Source of the DNA: an uncultured Pseudomonadota bacterium
GTDB lineage: Bacteria > Pseudomonadota > Alphaproteobacteria > Rs-D84
NCBI GenBank assembly: GCA_937885575.1
Contig: CALABO010000013.1
Coordinates: forward strand, 1-64,000
DNA length: 64,000 nt
Reading direction: 5' to 3'
Part shown: positions 40,830 through 50,046 of the stretch, piece after piece
How positions within the stretch are numbered: the first letter of the stretch is position 1
Layout: the number at the start of each line of letters is the position of its first letter
The notes under the pieces: generated by a model
Database searches by the model: none
What the model saw: the letters and a program-made list of their open reading frames with translations, nothing else
Told to the model about the DNA's origin: nothing
Program-made: the position numbers and the translations under genes

Positions 40830-41018
40830 ATGAGCAAATTTTTTCGCGGCGGTTTTTTTGCGAATCGCCGAACACAAATAATGACCGCTTGCGGAATTAT
40901 GTCTGCGTTGTGCGCATACTTGGTTGGCGATTCGGATTTGTTCGCCACAATCCAGGCATTGATTGCCGTTGGCGGTGTTTATATGTTGCATAAAACGAAT
41001 CAACAAAAAGGAAAATAA
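40830..41018 (+). CDS. Small phage membrane protein, holin-like candidate
   Basis: 62 aa with two short hydrophobic segments (TACGIMSALCAYLVG and ATIQALIAVGGVYML), a basic N-terminus and a Lys/Gln tail. The size, topology and place next to the hydrolase fit a class II holin. GGGGGC ahead of the ATG is a strong ribosome-binding site. No homologue is recognised. Confidence 0.6.
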   Translation: MSKFFRGGFFANRRTQIMTACGIMSALCAYLVGDSDLFATIQALIAVGGVYMLHKTNQQKGK

Positions 41019-41019
41019 A

Positions 41020-41676
41020 ATGGAAAAAGTACCAGAAAAATTCTTAAACGAAGATGGAACATTAAACAGTGATGCATTGATAAAGTCATACAACGAACTT
41101 GAAAAAAAGATTGGTGGAATGATAACGGTGCCTGATGAAAAATCTGACGAATCGGTGCGGACCCGCTTTATGCGTGCGATTGGCGTTCCCGAAAGTGCAG
41201 ACGAATATCCACACAATGAATTGTTTGATAATGAAAATGTGCGGGAAGAATTTCATAAAATTGGTTTAACAAATTCGCAGGTTGAAAAAATTTATGGTAT
41301 CGCACAAGAATTTTTATCACCAATCATATCTGAAATTTTTTCATTACAACAAGAAGCAGATGCGATGTTGGAATTAAAAAAATTTTTTGGTGGCGAAGAA
41401 AAAATGCGCGATGCTTTTGTTGCAATAAAATCGTTTGGTGAAAAGTTTTTGCCCGCCGATGCGTTTAATGAACTGTGCTCTACACCCCAAGGAATCCAAG
41501 GTGTGTACCGGATGATGCAATCCATGGAACCACATGTTGAAACAGATGGAAATGCACCGGAAAAATTATCGGATTCTGATTTGCGAAACATGATGCGTGA
41601 TCCAAAATATTGGCGCGATCATGATGCGGAATACATTCGCAAAATTGAAAATGGTTTCAAAAAATTATATTCGTGA
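41020..41676 (+). CDS. Phage scaffolding protein, putative
   Basis: 218 aa, acidic and helical, with FLNEDGTLNSDALIKSYNELEKKIG as the typical N-terminal phrase of podovirus capsid assembly (scaffold) proteins. It continues with a charged middle, and a helical end (LRNMMRDPKYWRDHDAEYIRKIENGFKKLY) that would bind the capsid protein. It lies two genes before the capsid gene, the usual place. It starts one nt after the preceding stop codon with AAAGGAAAA. Confidence 0.75.
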   Translation: MEKVPEKFLNEDGTLNSDALIKSYNELEKKIGGMITVPDEKSDESVRTRFMRAIGVPESADEYPHNELFDNENVREEFHKIGLTNSQVEKIYGIAQEFLSPIISEIFSLQQEADAMLELKKFFGGEEKMRDAFVAIKSFGEKFLPADAFNELCSTPQGIQGVYRMMQSMEPHVETDGNAPEKLSDSDLRNMMRDPKYWRDHDAEYIRKIENGFKKLYS

Positions 41677-41795
41677 TGAATTTTTTTTTATAAAAATTCA
41701 CTTTTCTTCTTTACTAATTTTTTTGTTTAATATAAAATAGAATTAAGAACAAAAGAAATTTGTTCTATCCAAAAAAAAATAGAAAGGAGAGAAGA

Positions 41796-42077
41796 ATGGC
41801 ATTCACATTCTTGAAGACCGCGGCAAAGAAACCTGCTGCAAAAAAACCTGCCGCCGCTAAGAAGCCGGCTGCAAAGAAACCTGCTGCAAAGAAACCAGCG
41901 GCGAAAAAGCCGGCTGTGAAGAAAGTTGCGGCAAAGAAGCCGGTTGCAAAAAAGACCGTTGCAAAGAAACCAGCGGCGAAAAAAGTTGCTGTGAAAAAAG
42001 TTGTGGCGAAAAAACCGGTTGCAAAAAAGACCGTTGCGAAAAAACCTTGCGCAAAAAAATGTGCCAAGAAAAAATAA
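41796..42077 (+). CDS. Histone H1-like Lys/Ala-repeat protein
   Basis: 93 aa made almost entirely of AAKKP/VAKKT-type pentapeptides after a short MAFTFLKT head, ending in CAKKCAKKK. This is the HC1/HctB-type, H1-like C-terminal sequence that binds and compacts DNA non-specifically. It is unusual inside a phage head operon; it may condense DNA for packaging or be a host gene captured in the gap. It has its own AT-rich upstream region with GGAGAGAAG, and two terminators downstream. Confidence 0.8.
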   Translation: MAFTFLKTAAKKPAAKKPAAAKKPAAKKPAAKKPAAKKPAVKKVAAKKPVAKKTVAKKPAAKKVAVKKVVAKKPVAKKTVAKKPCAKKCAKKK

Positions 42078-42099
42078 ATTTTTCGCTAAACATATAAAG

Positions 42100-42126
42100 T
42101 GCCCGCATCACGCGGGCATTTTTCAT
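42100..42126 (+). terminator. Terminator after the histone-like gene
   Basis: TGCCCGC-ATCAC-GCGGGCA followed by TTTTTC. Confidence 0.85.
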
Positions 42127-42137
42127 TTGTAAAATTT

Positions 42138-42173
42138 TTCAGTCAGATTTGATCAGTCCGACTGAATTTTTTT
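42138..42173 (+). terminator. Second terminator before the capsid gene
   Basis: TTCAGTC...GACTGAA followed by seven T. Capsid expression must therefore start anew or read through; a GGTGAAAA-TT-TTTTCACC hairpin lies further on, before the capsid start. Confidence 0.6.
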
Positions 42174-42303
42174 ATTTGGATAATCCGGTTTCCCCGGACC
42201 CGTTTAATTTTGTTCTTTGGCGCATACGTGCATAACCAGAAAACAATTTTTGGTTCGGTGAAAATTTTTTCACCATGTATAACGTTTAAAAAAAGGAATA
42301 ATA

Positions 42304-43122
42304 ATGTCTGTTTCCATAGATCAAGTTTTTGTGAAACAATTCGAAGCCGATGTCCATTTGGCATATCAACAGATGGGCACCAAGTTGCGTTCAACTGTGC
42401 GCAGCAAATCTGGTGTTGTTGGTAAATCAACGACCTTTCAGAAAATTGGTAAAGGCAGCGCCAGCACGAAATCCCGTCATGGTATGGTGCCGGTTATGAA
42501 CCTTAATCACGAACCCGTAGAATGCAATTTGCAAGATTACTATGCGGGTGATTGGGTTGATGCATTGGATGAATTGAAAGTCAACATCGATGAACGTCGC
42601 GTTGTTGCGTCTGCCGGTGCGTATGCATTGGGGCGTAAAACCGATGAGTTGATTGTTGCCGCCATGAGTGCAACCACGCAGAATTCCGGTGACTATTCAA
42701 CCGGTTTAACCAAGACCGTTATTTTGGGCGCATTGGAAAAACTGAATGAAAACGATGTGCCGGATGATGGTCGTCGTTTCGCGGTTGTTGGTGTGAAACA
42801 ATGGAATGAATTGCTTGGCATCGATGAATTTTCGTCTGCGGATTATGTTGGTTCTGATTTGCCGTTCATTAATGGCGGTGAAGTTAAAAGATGGCTTGGT
42901 ATTACGTGGTTGATGTACAATGGTTTGCCGTTGTCTTCGTCAACGCATCGTGATTGCTTTATCTATCATGCATCTTGCATTGGTCATGCGTGTGGACAAG
43001 AAGTGAAAACTGATATTTCGTGGCACGGCGAACGTGCGGCGCACTTTATCAGCAACACCATGTCCCAAGGCGCGGTGCTGATTGATAACAGCGGAATTGT
43101 CCGTCTGAAATGCGGTGAATAA
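42304..43122 (+). CDS. Phage major capsid protein
   Basis: 272 aa, of the short podovirus capsid group with an HK97-like fold. Typical phrases are FVKQFEADVHLAYQQMGTKLR at the N-terminus, DERRVVASAGAYALGRKTDELI in the spine and GEVKRWLGITWLMYNGLP near the end. There is no delta domain, in line with a separate scaffold gene. Pure AAAGGAATA precedes the ATG. The next gene probably decorates the capsid. Confidence 0.8.
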   Translation: MSVSIDQVFVKQFEADVHLAYQQMGTKLRSTVRSKSGVVGKSTTFQKIGKGSASTKSRHGMVPVMNLNHEPVECNLQDYYAGDWVDALDELKVNIDERRVVASAGAYALGRKTDELIVAAMSATTQNSGDYSTGLTKTVILGALEKLNENDVPDDGRRFAVVGVKQWNELLGIDEFSSADYVGSDLPFINGGEVKRWLGITWLMYNGLPLSSSTHRDCFIYHASCIGHACGQEVKTDISWHGERAAHFISNTMSQGAVLIDNSGIVRLKCGE

Positions 43123-43146
43123 CACTAATAACCAAGGGGGAAAATA

Positions 43147-43377
43147 ATGGCTTTTCAAAACAAAAATTTGTCGGTAATTGCATATGCAAATGGGTTCACA
43201 TTGTGGCACTATGTTGAAAGCGCAACATTGGCAACAATCACGGCAAGCGGTTATTTCAATGCGGTCGGAACTTTGATGAACACTGGTGACGTTGTTATCA
43301 TCAACGCATCCGATAAAACATCAATAAAGAAAATCGCGGTTAGTGATGGTGCGGTGACGACCGGTGCATTAGACTAA
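43147..43377 (+). CDS. Small phage head decoration protein
   Basis: 76 aa, beta-rich, in the standard place right after the capsid gene. YANGFTLWHY and TASGYFNAVGTLMNTGDVVIINASD recur in head fibre or decoration proteins of podoviruses. No signal peptide. GGGGG lies 7 nt ahead of the ATG. Confidence 0.68.
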   Translation: MAFQNKNLSVIAYANGFTLWHYVESATLATITASGYFNAVGTLMNTGDVVIINASDKTSIKKIAVSDGAVTTGALD

Positions 43378-43404
43378 GGTTGATTATTGTTTACAAAAAT
43401 AACA

Positions 43405-43430
43405 GGGCCGATTTTTTTCGGCCCTTTTCA
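43405..43430 (+). terminator. Terminator after the decoration gene
   Basis: GGGCCG-ATTTTTTT-CGGCCC followed by TTTTC. Confidence 0.8.
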
Positions 43431-43454
43431 ATTTTTTTAGAATAGGGGAAAATA

Positions 43455-43973
43455 ATGCTAACGAAAATAGATTTGTGTTCAATGGCATTGTTGAAGTTGG
43501 GTGAAAATCCGATTCAATCTTTGTCTGATGATACGGCGGCGGCGAAATTGGGGCGAACGCTTGTAGATTTTGTCATAGACACTTTATTGGCGATGCATCC
43601 GTGGCGTTTTGCATGCCGCACATATAATATTGCCCGTGATAATAACAGCGATTTTGTTGTGCCATCGGATGTTCTGCGGGTTATCAAAACCAACGGTCGC
43701 ATTATGGAAAATAAAATTGTATCTAATACAGATACGCTAAATATAACCGCCATAGTGCGTATAACGCCAGATAATTTTCCAAGTTATTTTGCATCACTTG
43801 TTGCAACAAAACTTGCGGTGGAATTTTGCATGCCGCTTATTTCTGACCAAACAGTATTCAGGACATTGGTCGCACTTTATGAAAACGAATTGCAAACGGC
43901 GAAATTCATAGACAGCACAACATCGGTGAACACAGGAATAGAAAATTTTTCATTGATAGATAGTCGTTTTTAA
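43455..43973 (+). CDS. Phage tail tubular protein A (head-tail adaptor)
   Basis: 172 aa with the Gp11/TTPA signature: LCSMALLKLGENPI at the N-terminus, MHPWRFACR in the middle, ENEL near the end. In T7-like phages this protein forms the ring between portal and tail nozzle. AGGGGAAA precedes the ATG; the tail tubular B gene follows 21 nt downstream. Confidence 0.85.
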   Translation: MLTKIDLCSMALLKLGENPIQSLSDDTAAAKLGRTLVDFVIDTLLAMHPWRFACRTYNIARDNNSDFVVPSDVLRVIKTNGRIMENKIVSNTDTLNITAIVRITPDNFPSYFASLVATKLAVEFCMPLISDQTVFRTLVALYENELQTAKFIDSTTSVNTGIENFSLIDSRF

Positions 43974-43994
43974 TAAACCAAAGGGGATTTTAAT

Positions 43995-45698
43995 ATGGGA
44001 AATTTTGTTAGAACTCAGAAATCTTTTGCCAATGGTGAAGTTTCAATAAACTTTTTTGAAAACGACGATATTCGCGGCCTGCGGTTCATGGAAAATTTTG
44101 ATGTGTGCGCGGGCGGCGGACTTATTCGCAGACCTGGATTAAAAAAATCGGCACAACTAATTTCAGATGCAAGGTTGATATCGTTTTCGTTATCGGAATC
44201 CGAAGAATATGTGTTGGCAATTATGAACGGACGCATAAGAATTTATGCGAACGACACATTTGTGCAAGATGTCATTACGCCATGGCCAAGTTCTGCGGTT
44301 CCGCAAATCCAATACACGCAACGTTTTGGCACGATGATATTTGTGCATCCAGATTATGCGCCAAGGGTTCTTTATTACGAGAACGGTGTTTTCAAAATTA
44401 AAAGTTTCGCTTTTTCAAAATCGCAGGATACCGGTAATTTGCAAATACCTTTTACGCGTTTTGAAGATTCCGAAGATGTCACGATAACCATTACAAATTC
44501 TGGTGGCGTTACACACTTTACCGCAAGTGAAGATTTTTGGACAGAAAATAACGTGGGCGGATATTTGTCCGCCATTGGCAAAACTTGGTTGGTAAATTCG
44601 TATATAAGTGCCACAGATATAACCGTAACATGTACCGGCACATATACATTGCCAAATGACCCCGTGTCCGATTGGCAAGAGGCCGCATTTAGCCCGCGTC
44701 GTGGTTGGCCATCATCAATAACCTTTCACCAAGATAGGTTAGTTTTTGGTGGTGCAAAATCATGGCCCGGTGGAATATGGATGTCGCATGTTGGGGGGCA
44801 TGGGAATTTCGACCTGGGGACTGGATTGGATGACGAAGCGATATTTTTTACGCTTTTGTCCGACCGCAGACAACATGTTTGCACACTGGTCAGTAGCGAT
44901 AACCTGCAAATACTTACATCCGAAGGCGAATGGGCGGTTTCCAATAAACCACTTACCCCGGAATTAGTTAATATAAAAATGCACACATCGATTGGCAGTC
45001 CGGCCGACAAATACCTTGCGCCACAACAGGTCGAAGGTGAAACTATATTCGTTTCCAAAAACAATGATATCAGACAACTTTGCCTTGATAATTTGGGTGA
45101 AAATTATAATGCCAATAATTTAAGTGCCTTTGCGAAACATTTGATAACAAATCCGATCGACATTTCTTATAACAAAAATACCAAGAAACTTTTTGTTGTT
45201 ATGTCTGATGGAAATATGGCGGTGCTGAATTACGATGTGTCGCATGGAATATCCGCATGGGGGCGTTACACCACAGATGGAAAATTTACATCAACCACGA
45301 CATGTGATGATAAAACATTTGTCGTTGTAAAACGTGGGAACGATTTCTTTCTTGAACGATTCGATGATTCAGAATTTGTTGATGCGACCAGTCATACCTA
45401 TACCGCAACGGCATACGGATTACCGCTTTTAACATCGGGTCACAATGCCAAATACATAAGAATCACGAAAATAGTTGTTCGTGTTTACAACACCAAGACA
45501 TTGCTTATCAACGATGAACGTGTGGTTTTGCCAAATGAAATTTACGATGCTGATTCGCCGGGATTTACGGGTGATGCGTCCATAAATGTTTTGGGAACGA
45601 GTGCGGATTTAGTTGATGCACCTTGGAAAATTTCTACGACGGATAGTTTACCGTTAAAAATATTGTCAGTGACAATATACGGAAGATATCAAATCTAA
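43995..45698 (+). CDS. Phage tail tubular protein B (nozzle)
   Basis: 567 aa, beta-propeller-like, with the N-terminal phrase QKSFANGEVS and ENFDVCAGGGLIRRPG that marks the podovirus TTPB/nozzle family. The internal WP..V-F-QDRLVFGGA region (here ITFHQDRLVFGG) is also conserved. No host-binding fibre gene follows. Confidence 0.85.
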   Translation: MGNFVRTQKSFANGEVSINFFENDDIRGLRFMENFDVCAGGGLIRRPGLKKSAQLISDARLISFSLSESEEYVLAIMNGRIRIYANDTFVQDVITPWPSSAVPQIQYTQRFGTMIFVHPDYAPRVLYYENGVFKIKSFAFSKSQDTGNLQIPFTRFEDSEDVTITITNSGGVTHFTASEDFWTENNVGGYLSAIGKTWLVNSYISATDITVTCTGTYTLPNDPVSDWQEAAFSPRRGWPSSITFHQDRLVFGGAKSWPGGIWMSHVGGHGNFDLGTGLDDEAIFFTLLSDRRQHVCTLVSSDNLQILTSEGEWAVSNKPLTPELVNIKMHTSIGSPADKYLAPQQVEGETIFVSKNNDIRQLCLDNLGENYNANNLSAFAKHLITNPIDISYNKNTKKLFVVMSDGNMAVLNYDVSHGISAWGRYTTDGKFTSTTTCDDKTFVVVKRGNDFFLERFDDSEFVDATSHTYTATAYGLPLLTSGHNAKYIRITKIVVRVYNTKTLLINDERVVLPNEIYDADSPGFTGDASINVLGTSADLVDAPWKISTTDSLPLKILSVTIYGRYQI

Positions 45699-45717
45699 AT
45701 AAACAAGAGGTATAAAA

Positions 45718-46062
45718 ATGGGACAAATTATTTCAGATGTGACAGACATTTTAAACTATAAAGAAAACAAAAATGCGGCGGAAAAAAATAAAAAGAAAAT
45801 CTTGGCCGATATTGCATCGGACGAGGCCGAAAAAGAAAATATCGTGAAAAAAGTGCTTGCATCGCAACGTGCAAAATACGGCGCGTCCGGAATGTCTGGC
45901 AACGGGATTACAGAAAAAAATGTGATGACCAGGTTGCAACAAGAAACCGAAACGCCATACGAAAATAAAAAGAAAACTAACTTGAACAAATTACATAACA
46001 TCAGCGTAAAAAAGAAAAATATGCTGACATCGATTTTGGAACACCTTGATAAATTGGTTTGA
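45718..46062 (+). CDS. Phage internal virion protein, putative
   Basis: 114 aa, charged and helical, with the conserved ASQRAKYGASGMSGNG motif seen in small internal or ejection proteins of podoviruses. It overlaps no gene but ends six nt before the terminase ATG. No signal peptide. Confidence 0.68.
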   Translation: MGQIISDVTDILNYKENKNAAEKNKKKILADIASDEAEKENIVKKVLASQRAKYGASGMSGNGITEKNVMTRLQQETETPYENKKKTNLNKLHNISVKKKNMLTSILEHLDKLV

Positions 46063-46067
46063 AAACC

Positions 46068-46661
46068 ATGAATCAATACAACGAATTTTTAGATTCTTGG
46101 AATCATGTGTTAGGGTATGAAACACCGGCGCATCATCGCGAAATGATGGATTTTCTAACCGACATAATTGACGGAGATGTGCATCGTGGGTTGCTTATGG
46201 CTTTTCGCCATTCTGGAAAATCAACAATAGTCGGAATTTTCGCCGCGTGTGTTTTATATCGGCGACCGGAAACGCGCATTTTAATTTTGTCTGCGGAAAC
46301 CCGACTTGCAACAAGGATGGTTATGCACATTCGCAATGTTCTGGAAAATCATCCTTGGTGCGCCGAAATGATTCCGAAAAATAAACGCGAATGGGCGGAA
46401 AATAAAATAACCATCAACCGACCAATCGGAATTCGCGAACCATCGGTGGTTTGCCAAGGTGTGCATGGAAACATAACTGGTATGCGTGCTGATTTAATAA
46501 TATGCGATGATGTGGAGGTTCCAAATACTTGCAACACAATAAAAAAACGCGACGGCCTGCGCGAAAGATTGCGTGAACTGGATTTTATACTATCGCCAAA
46601 CGGCGCAATGATTTATATCGGAACGCCACACACATTGGACACAATATACCGGACAACCTAA
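46068..46661 (+). pseudogene. Terminase large subunit, N-terminal (ATPase) half, interrupted
   Basis: 197 codons encoding the packaging ATPase: Walker A in FRHSGKST (residues ~45-52), Walker B-like LIICDDVE and the coupling motif region IYIGTPHTLDTIY. The frame then runs only three more codons (Arg-Thr-Thr) before a stop. The sequence that should follow appears at 50063. The last Tyr codon (tac, 46647-46649) is part of the direct repeat TATAC (46645-46649). ATG at 46068 is preferred over a TTG three codons earlier. In this form it cannot package DNA unless the two halves associate or the DNA is rejoined. Confidence 0.85.
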
Positions 46662-47311
46662 CTTGCATCATGCGACGGCATAGAACTAAGCAGTCCGTGC
46701 AAACGGCGCAACAGTTCCCGGCCTTCGTCACCAAACATCGGCAGATATGTTTCATATTCCGGCATGTCAACCTGCAAATTCGCGCGCACGCGTTCCGTCA
46801 CAGGGTGCGACAAAATATCATTTGCACTGTTCCACAAGCGATATGCGGTCGAAACACGAACGATGTCGTCAAGTTTTCGTAACATTTCGGGGTTGTTTGA
46901 TAATGCATTTTGTGTCATCAAAACCCAATCAGAACCAAATTTTTTAATAATCGGCGTGTCCATAAACCGGTTCATTCCTTCGGAACTTGGGTCAAACGAA
47001 TCAACCGCGGCAGTAATTTGTTGCAGTTCATCAGGTGAAACATCGGAATTTGCCCCGGATTCAGCCATCATACCACCATATGGCAACAAATCATGTGCAA
47101 TAGAATCCATTGGCGTTGTGCCATCGCGTAAATTTCTAATATGTTGAATCAACATTTGCCCGGTCGGCAAATCTTGCAATTCGCGTAAGATTTCATCGGT
47201 GGCTTCATCAACAAAAACGCGATTTACCGCGGTCCAACCGCCAGCGATAACGTGTGCCTGGCGATAAAGATTCAAAAGTTTTTGTGCGGTAACACTTGCC
47301 TTTGCTTTCAT
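46658..47311 (-). CDS. Hypothetical protein, 217 aa, in the terminase cassette
   Basis: Not recognised. Soluble, acidic, helical throughout, with Met-rich C-terminal third; no signal peptide. Its stop codon overlaps that of the terminase fragment tail-to-tail by three nt. It is separated by 24 nt from the XRE regulator gene upstream, so the two are probably one operon. It could be a partner of the regulator or of DnaB (for example a helicase loader), but the sequence shows no loader motif. Confidence 0.6.
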   Translation of the reverse strand: MKAKASVTAQKLLNLYRQAHVIAGGWTAVNRVFVDEATDEILRELQDLPTGQMLIQHIRNLRDGTTPMDSIAHDLLPYGGMMAESGANSDVSPDELQQITAAVDSFDPSSEGMNRFMDTPIIKKFGSDWVLMTQNALSNNPEMLRKLDDIVRVSTAYRLWNSANDILSHPVTERVRANLQVDMPEYETYLPMFGDEGRELLRRLHGLLSSMPSHDAS

Positions 47312-47335
47312 CCCGATTATTCCCCCCGTGGCGGT

Positions 47336-48349
47336 TTATTCGGTAATAACCATTATAACCTTGTGCATTGTTGGTGCAGAGATTTTTTCTTCTGGTGAAA
47401 CCATTTGCCCATAAATTTTGCCCTTGGAATCCTTGCGCACGACGGCTATATTGGCGGAAGTTTTTTCTTCGGTTTTTAATGAATCGAAATCTTTATCTAT
47501 GAACACGGCCAAATCACCCGGAACAACATTTGCCTTGGTATCGGCAAAAACATAAGATTTTTCAGGTATAAAGCCGCCCAAACGTTTTGAATTCGGAATA
47601 ACCGCATATACACCGCGCCGACCTTCAAGATTCGCGGGTGCTGCAATCATTTTCGAATCGGACCGAACAAAACTTATAACCTTGCCATCGGGTTTCCCAA
47701 AAACAGGCACCAGTTTGCGCCGCGCATTATCATAAAGTTTTGCGCCATACAAATGACCATGCATTTCATCCACCAAATCACCGGACGAATCACCGGGAAC
47801 CAACACAGCCCGAACGCGTTCCTTGGCCTTGTTCATCTGCTTCGTAAGTTCGCCGGATTTGTAAAGATCCGCGATTTTATCAAACAAACTTTCAACCGAA
47901 TGCGCAAACGATTTGGCAAGTGGTTCGATTTCGTTTTTATAAACTTCGCGTTGGCCAACCTCTATCTTATGATAAACCGAAAGCGTCATGCCCGCATCTT
48001 TGGCCGCCTGGGCAATGGTTTTACCGGATTGCTGACGTATCTTGCGAAGCCCGGTGCCAAAGACCTTAAGTCCGCCATCTTCATTATCGTTCATACGACG
48101 GTTAATCTCACTTTGCCATTTGGATGCGACCTCGTCAGTGTCTTTGATGAAAATGTCGGACAATTTGCACCCCAAGATATTGCAGATATTCAACAACTGT
48201 TTCTGATTAAGACGGCGCACGCCTTTTTCAATCTTGGAAACAGCGGACAGCGATAAATTTGAACGCCGTGCCAGTTCGGTCATCTTCATTCCCGCGGCAA
48301 GCCGTATGTTACGAATATTATTTGGAAAGATGATTTCTTCTTGGGCCAT
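47336..48349 (-). CDS. Double HTH (XRE) regulator with degenerate S24-like domain
   Basis: 337 aa. The first XRE helix-turn-helix spans residues 12-65 (MKMTELARRSNLSLSAVSKIEKGVR), and a second spans ~95-150 (KTIAQAAKDAGMTLSVYHKIEVGQR). The C-terminal ~100 residues (RGVYAVIPNSKRLGG..YVFADTKANVVPGDLAVFIDKD) align by eye with the S24/LexA-CI peptidase core, but the catalytic Ser-Met and a clear Lys are absent, so self-cleavage is unlikely. It is a plausible repressor of the phage cluster. AAGGAG precedes the ATG; promoter at 48408-48380. Confidence 0.8.
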   Translation of the reverse strand: MAQEEIIFPNNIRNIRLAAGMKMTELARRSNLSLSAVSKIEKGVRRLNQKQLLNICNILGCKLSDIFIKDTDEVASKWQSEINRRMNDNEDGGLKVFGTGLRKIRQQSGKTIAQAAKDAGMTLSVYHKIEVGQREVYKNEIEPLAKSFAHSVESLFDKIADLYKSGELTKQMNKAKERVRAVLVPGDSSGDLVDEMHGHLYGAKLYDNARRKLVPVFGKPDGKVISFVRSDSKMIAAPANLEGRRGVYAVIPNSKRLGGFIPEKSYVFADTKANVVPGDLAVFIDKDFDSLKTEEKTSANIAVVRKDSKGKIYGQMVSPEEKISAPTMHKVIMVITE

Positions 48350-48379
48350 TTAAAAACTCCTTGTGTAAATCTTGACAAA

Positions 48380-48408
48380 ATAATAAGGGATTTTTTTAAC
48401 CAAGGCAA
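48380..48408 (-). promoter_or_regulatory. Promoter of the XRE regulator operon
   Basis: TTGCCT (48408-48403), 17 nt, TATTAT (48385-48380). Confidence 0.6.
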
Positions 48409-48422
48409 GGAAAAAGTGACAT

Positions 48423-48507
48423 AGTGGTTAGTGTTAGTGATTAGTGGTTAGTAGTATCTGGAATAAGCCCGTATTTACAAAATTATTCCAGAATATACTA
48501 ACCACTA
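48423..48507. repeat. CTGGAATAA palindromic repeat, copy A
   Basis: GTTAGTG-type heptads lead into a hairpin whose arms are GTGGTTAGTAGTATCTGGAA and the complementary TTCCAGAATATACTAACCAC, with ~23-nt arms and a 16-nt loop. The 3' arm includes the dnaB stop codon. Related copies at 52597-52672 and 54757-55041. Confidence 0.65.
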
Positions 48508-50046
48508 CTCAAATTCATCTGGAATTTCATCGATATCAATCGATGTTGGTGCGTCTGTTGGTTCGGCCATCGCGGGAACAGCGTTTGTAAATTCGACCGT
48601 ACGTCCGGCCATTTCGTTCAGGTTATCAAACAAACTATATTCCGCCAAGAACGCCACAGTAACCGTATCTGTTCGACCATGACGATTCTTGCCGATGATA
48701 ATGTCCGCCTTGCCCTTGGCCTTTTCAAGTCGATTTTGCCACGAATCAACGGATTTTTCACTCGCCGTATTTGAAAGCCGGCGCGACGGGTCGCGATTTT
48801 GCAGATAGTATTCTTCACGATATGTGAACATAACAATATCGGCATCCTGTTCAATAGACCCAGATTCACGCAAATCGGCAAGTTGCGGGCGTTTATCATC
48901 GCGACTTTCCACACTGCGCGACAATTGCGACAGGGCAATAACCGGAACATTAAATTCCTTGGCCATCATTTTAAGGCCGCGTGTAATTTCAGAAAGTTCC
49001 TGGACACGATTGTCGTTGCGTTTCCCGCCCGGCAAAGTCAATAATTGCAAGTAATCGATAACAATAAGTGCAATGCCATTATATTTCCGCGCAAGACGAC
49101 GCACGCGCGTGCGAATCATCGGCAAAGACATACCCGGTGTGTCGTCGATGAACAACGGAATACGCCCGATTGCATCGGAAAACTGCGCCATTTTAAGGAA
49201 ATCTTCATCCGTCAGTGAACCTTCGCGCATTGCGGACGACGGGATTCGCGCCTGGGACGCCAAAACGCGTGCCGCCAATTCAGACGCGCCCATTTCCAAA
49301 CTGAAAAACGCGACCGCACCCTTATATTGTTCATTCGCGCGCCCAGAATAAATTGCATTTGCGGCGTTGAACGCGATATTCATGGCCAGTGTGGTTTTAC
49401 CCATACCCGGACGACCCGCGATAATAAGTAAATTCGATTTATGCAAACCACTTATTGCGCGGTCTAAATCGGTAAGGCCCGTGGTCAGACCCGAAAGTTT
49501 TCCATCGGCCTTGTACGCGATTTCTGCTTCACTCAACGCATCTTTTAACGCATTTGCAATTGGCACAACATCGCGCGACGCATCGCCGGTCATGGCAAGG
49601 TTGAACAGTTTTTGTTCTGCGGATTCAATCTGTGACGACACCGGGTTATCAAGGTCTTCGACAAACGCGGCATCGGTGACCGATTGCCCAAAATCAATAA
49701 GTTCGCGCCGCACCGCATTTTCATGAACGATTCGACCGTATTGTTCGACATTTACGACGGTTGCGCCGGCACCGGCCAATTGGGTCAAGTATTCAACGCC
49801 ACCAACCGATTCCAATGTCCCTTGCTGGTCAAGGTAGTTTTTCGCCGTGATTATATCAAATGGGATTCCAGCGGCAAATTGGCGCAGGGCAAGTTTATAT
49901 ATTTCCTGGTGCGCGGGGTGCGAAAAATCTTCAGGCCGCAAAAATTCGGAAATTTTTTCAAGTGCCCGATTCTTCATTAAAACCGCGGCAAGAACGGCCT
50001 GTTCGGCCTCTAAATTCGTTGGCAAAGTTTTGGGAGTAAAGTCCAT
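48505..50046 (-). CDS. dnaB: Replicative DNA helicase DnaB
   Basis: 513 aa from the ATG at 50046 (an ATG three codons earlier is also possible). The N-terminal collar (PTNLEAEQAVLAAVLMKN...) is complete, and the RecA-like domain has Walker A GRPGMGKTT, Walker B IALIVIDYLQL, ALSQLSRSVE and the R-finger region near LRESGSIEQDAD. It is full-length and bacterial in style, so it could be the chromosomal helicase rather than a phage one, yet it lies inside the phage terminase gene. A TATACT box nine nt upstream (50061-50056) sits on the cassette's right-hand repeat. Confidence 0.93.
   Translation of the reverse strand: MDFTPKTLPTNLEAEQAVLAAVLMKNRALEKISEFLRPEDFSHPAHQEIYKLALRQFAAGIPFDIITAKNYLDQQGTLESVGGVEYLTQLAGAGATVVNVEQYGRIVHENAVRRELIDFGQSVTDAAFVEDLDNPVSSQIESAEQKLFNLAMTGDASRDVVPIANALKDALSEAEIAYKADGKLSGLTTGLTDLDRAISGLHKSNLLIIAGRPGMGKTTLAMNIAFNAANAIYSGRANEQYKGAVAFFSLEMGASELAARVLASQARIPSSAMREGSLTDEDFLKMAQFSDAIGRIPLFIDDTPGMSLPMIRTRVRRLARKYNGIALIVIDYLQLLTLPGGKRNDNRVQELSEITRGLKMMAKEFNVPVIALSQLSRSVESRDDKRPQLADLRESGSIEQDADIVMFTYREEYYLQNRDPSRRLSNTASEKSVDSWQNRLEKAKGKADIIIGKNRHGRTDTVTVAFLAEYSLFDNLNEMAGRTVEFTNAVPAMAEPTDAPTSIDIDEIPDEFE

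Noticed and set aside
41765..42067. 100-codon minus-strand frame opposite the histone-like gene (Phe/Ala-rich)
   Set aside because: It is the mirror of the Lys/Ala pentapeptide repeats; the plus-strand gene has the ribosome-binding site.
48423..48460. GTTAGTG heptads considered as a CRISPR or iteron array
   Set aside because: Repeats are only seven nt, imperfect, without spacers, and belong to a hairpin that recurs elsewhere; no cas genes. Iterons near dnaB remain possible, but the same motif occurs near unrelated genes.
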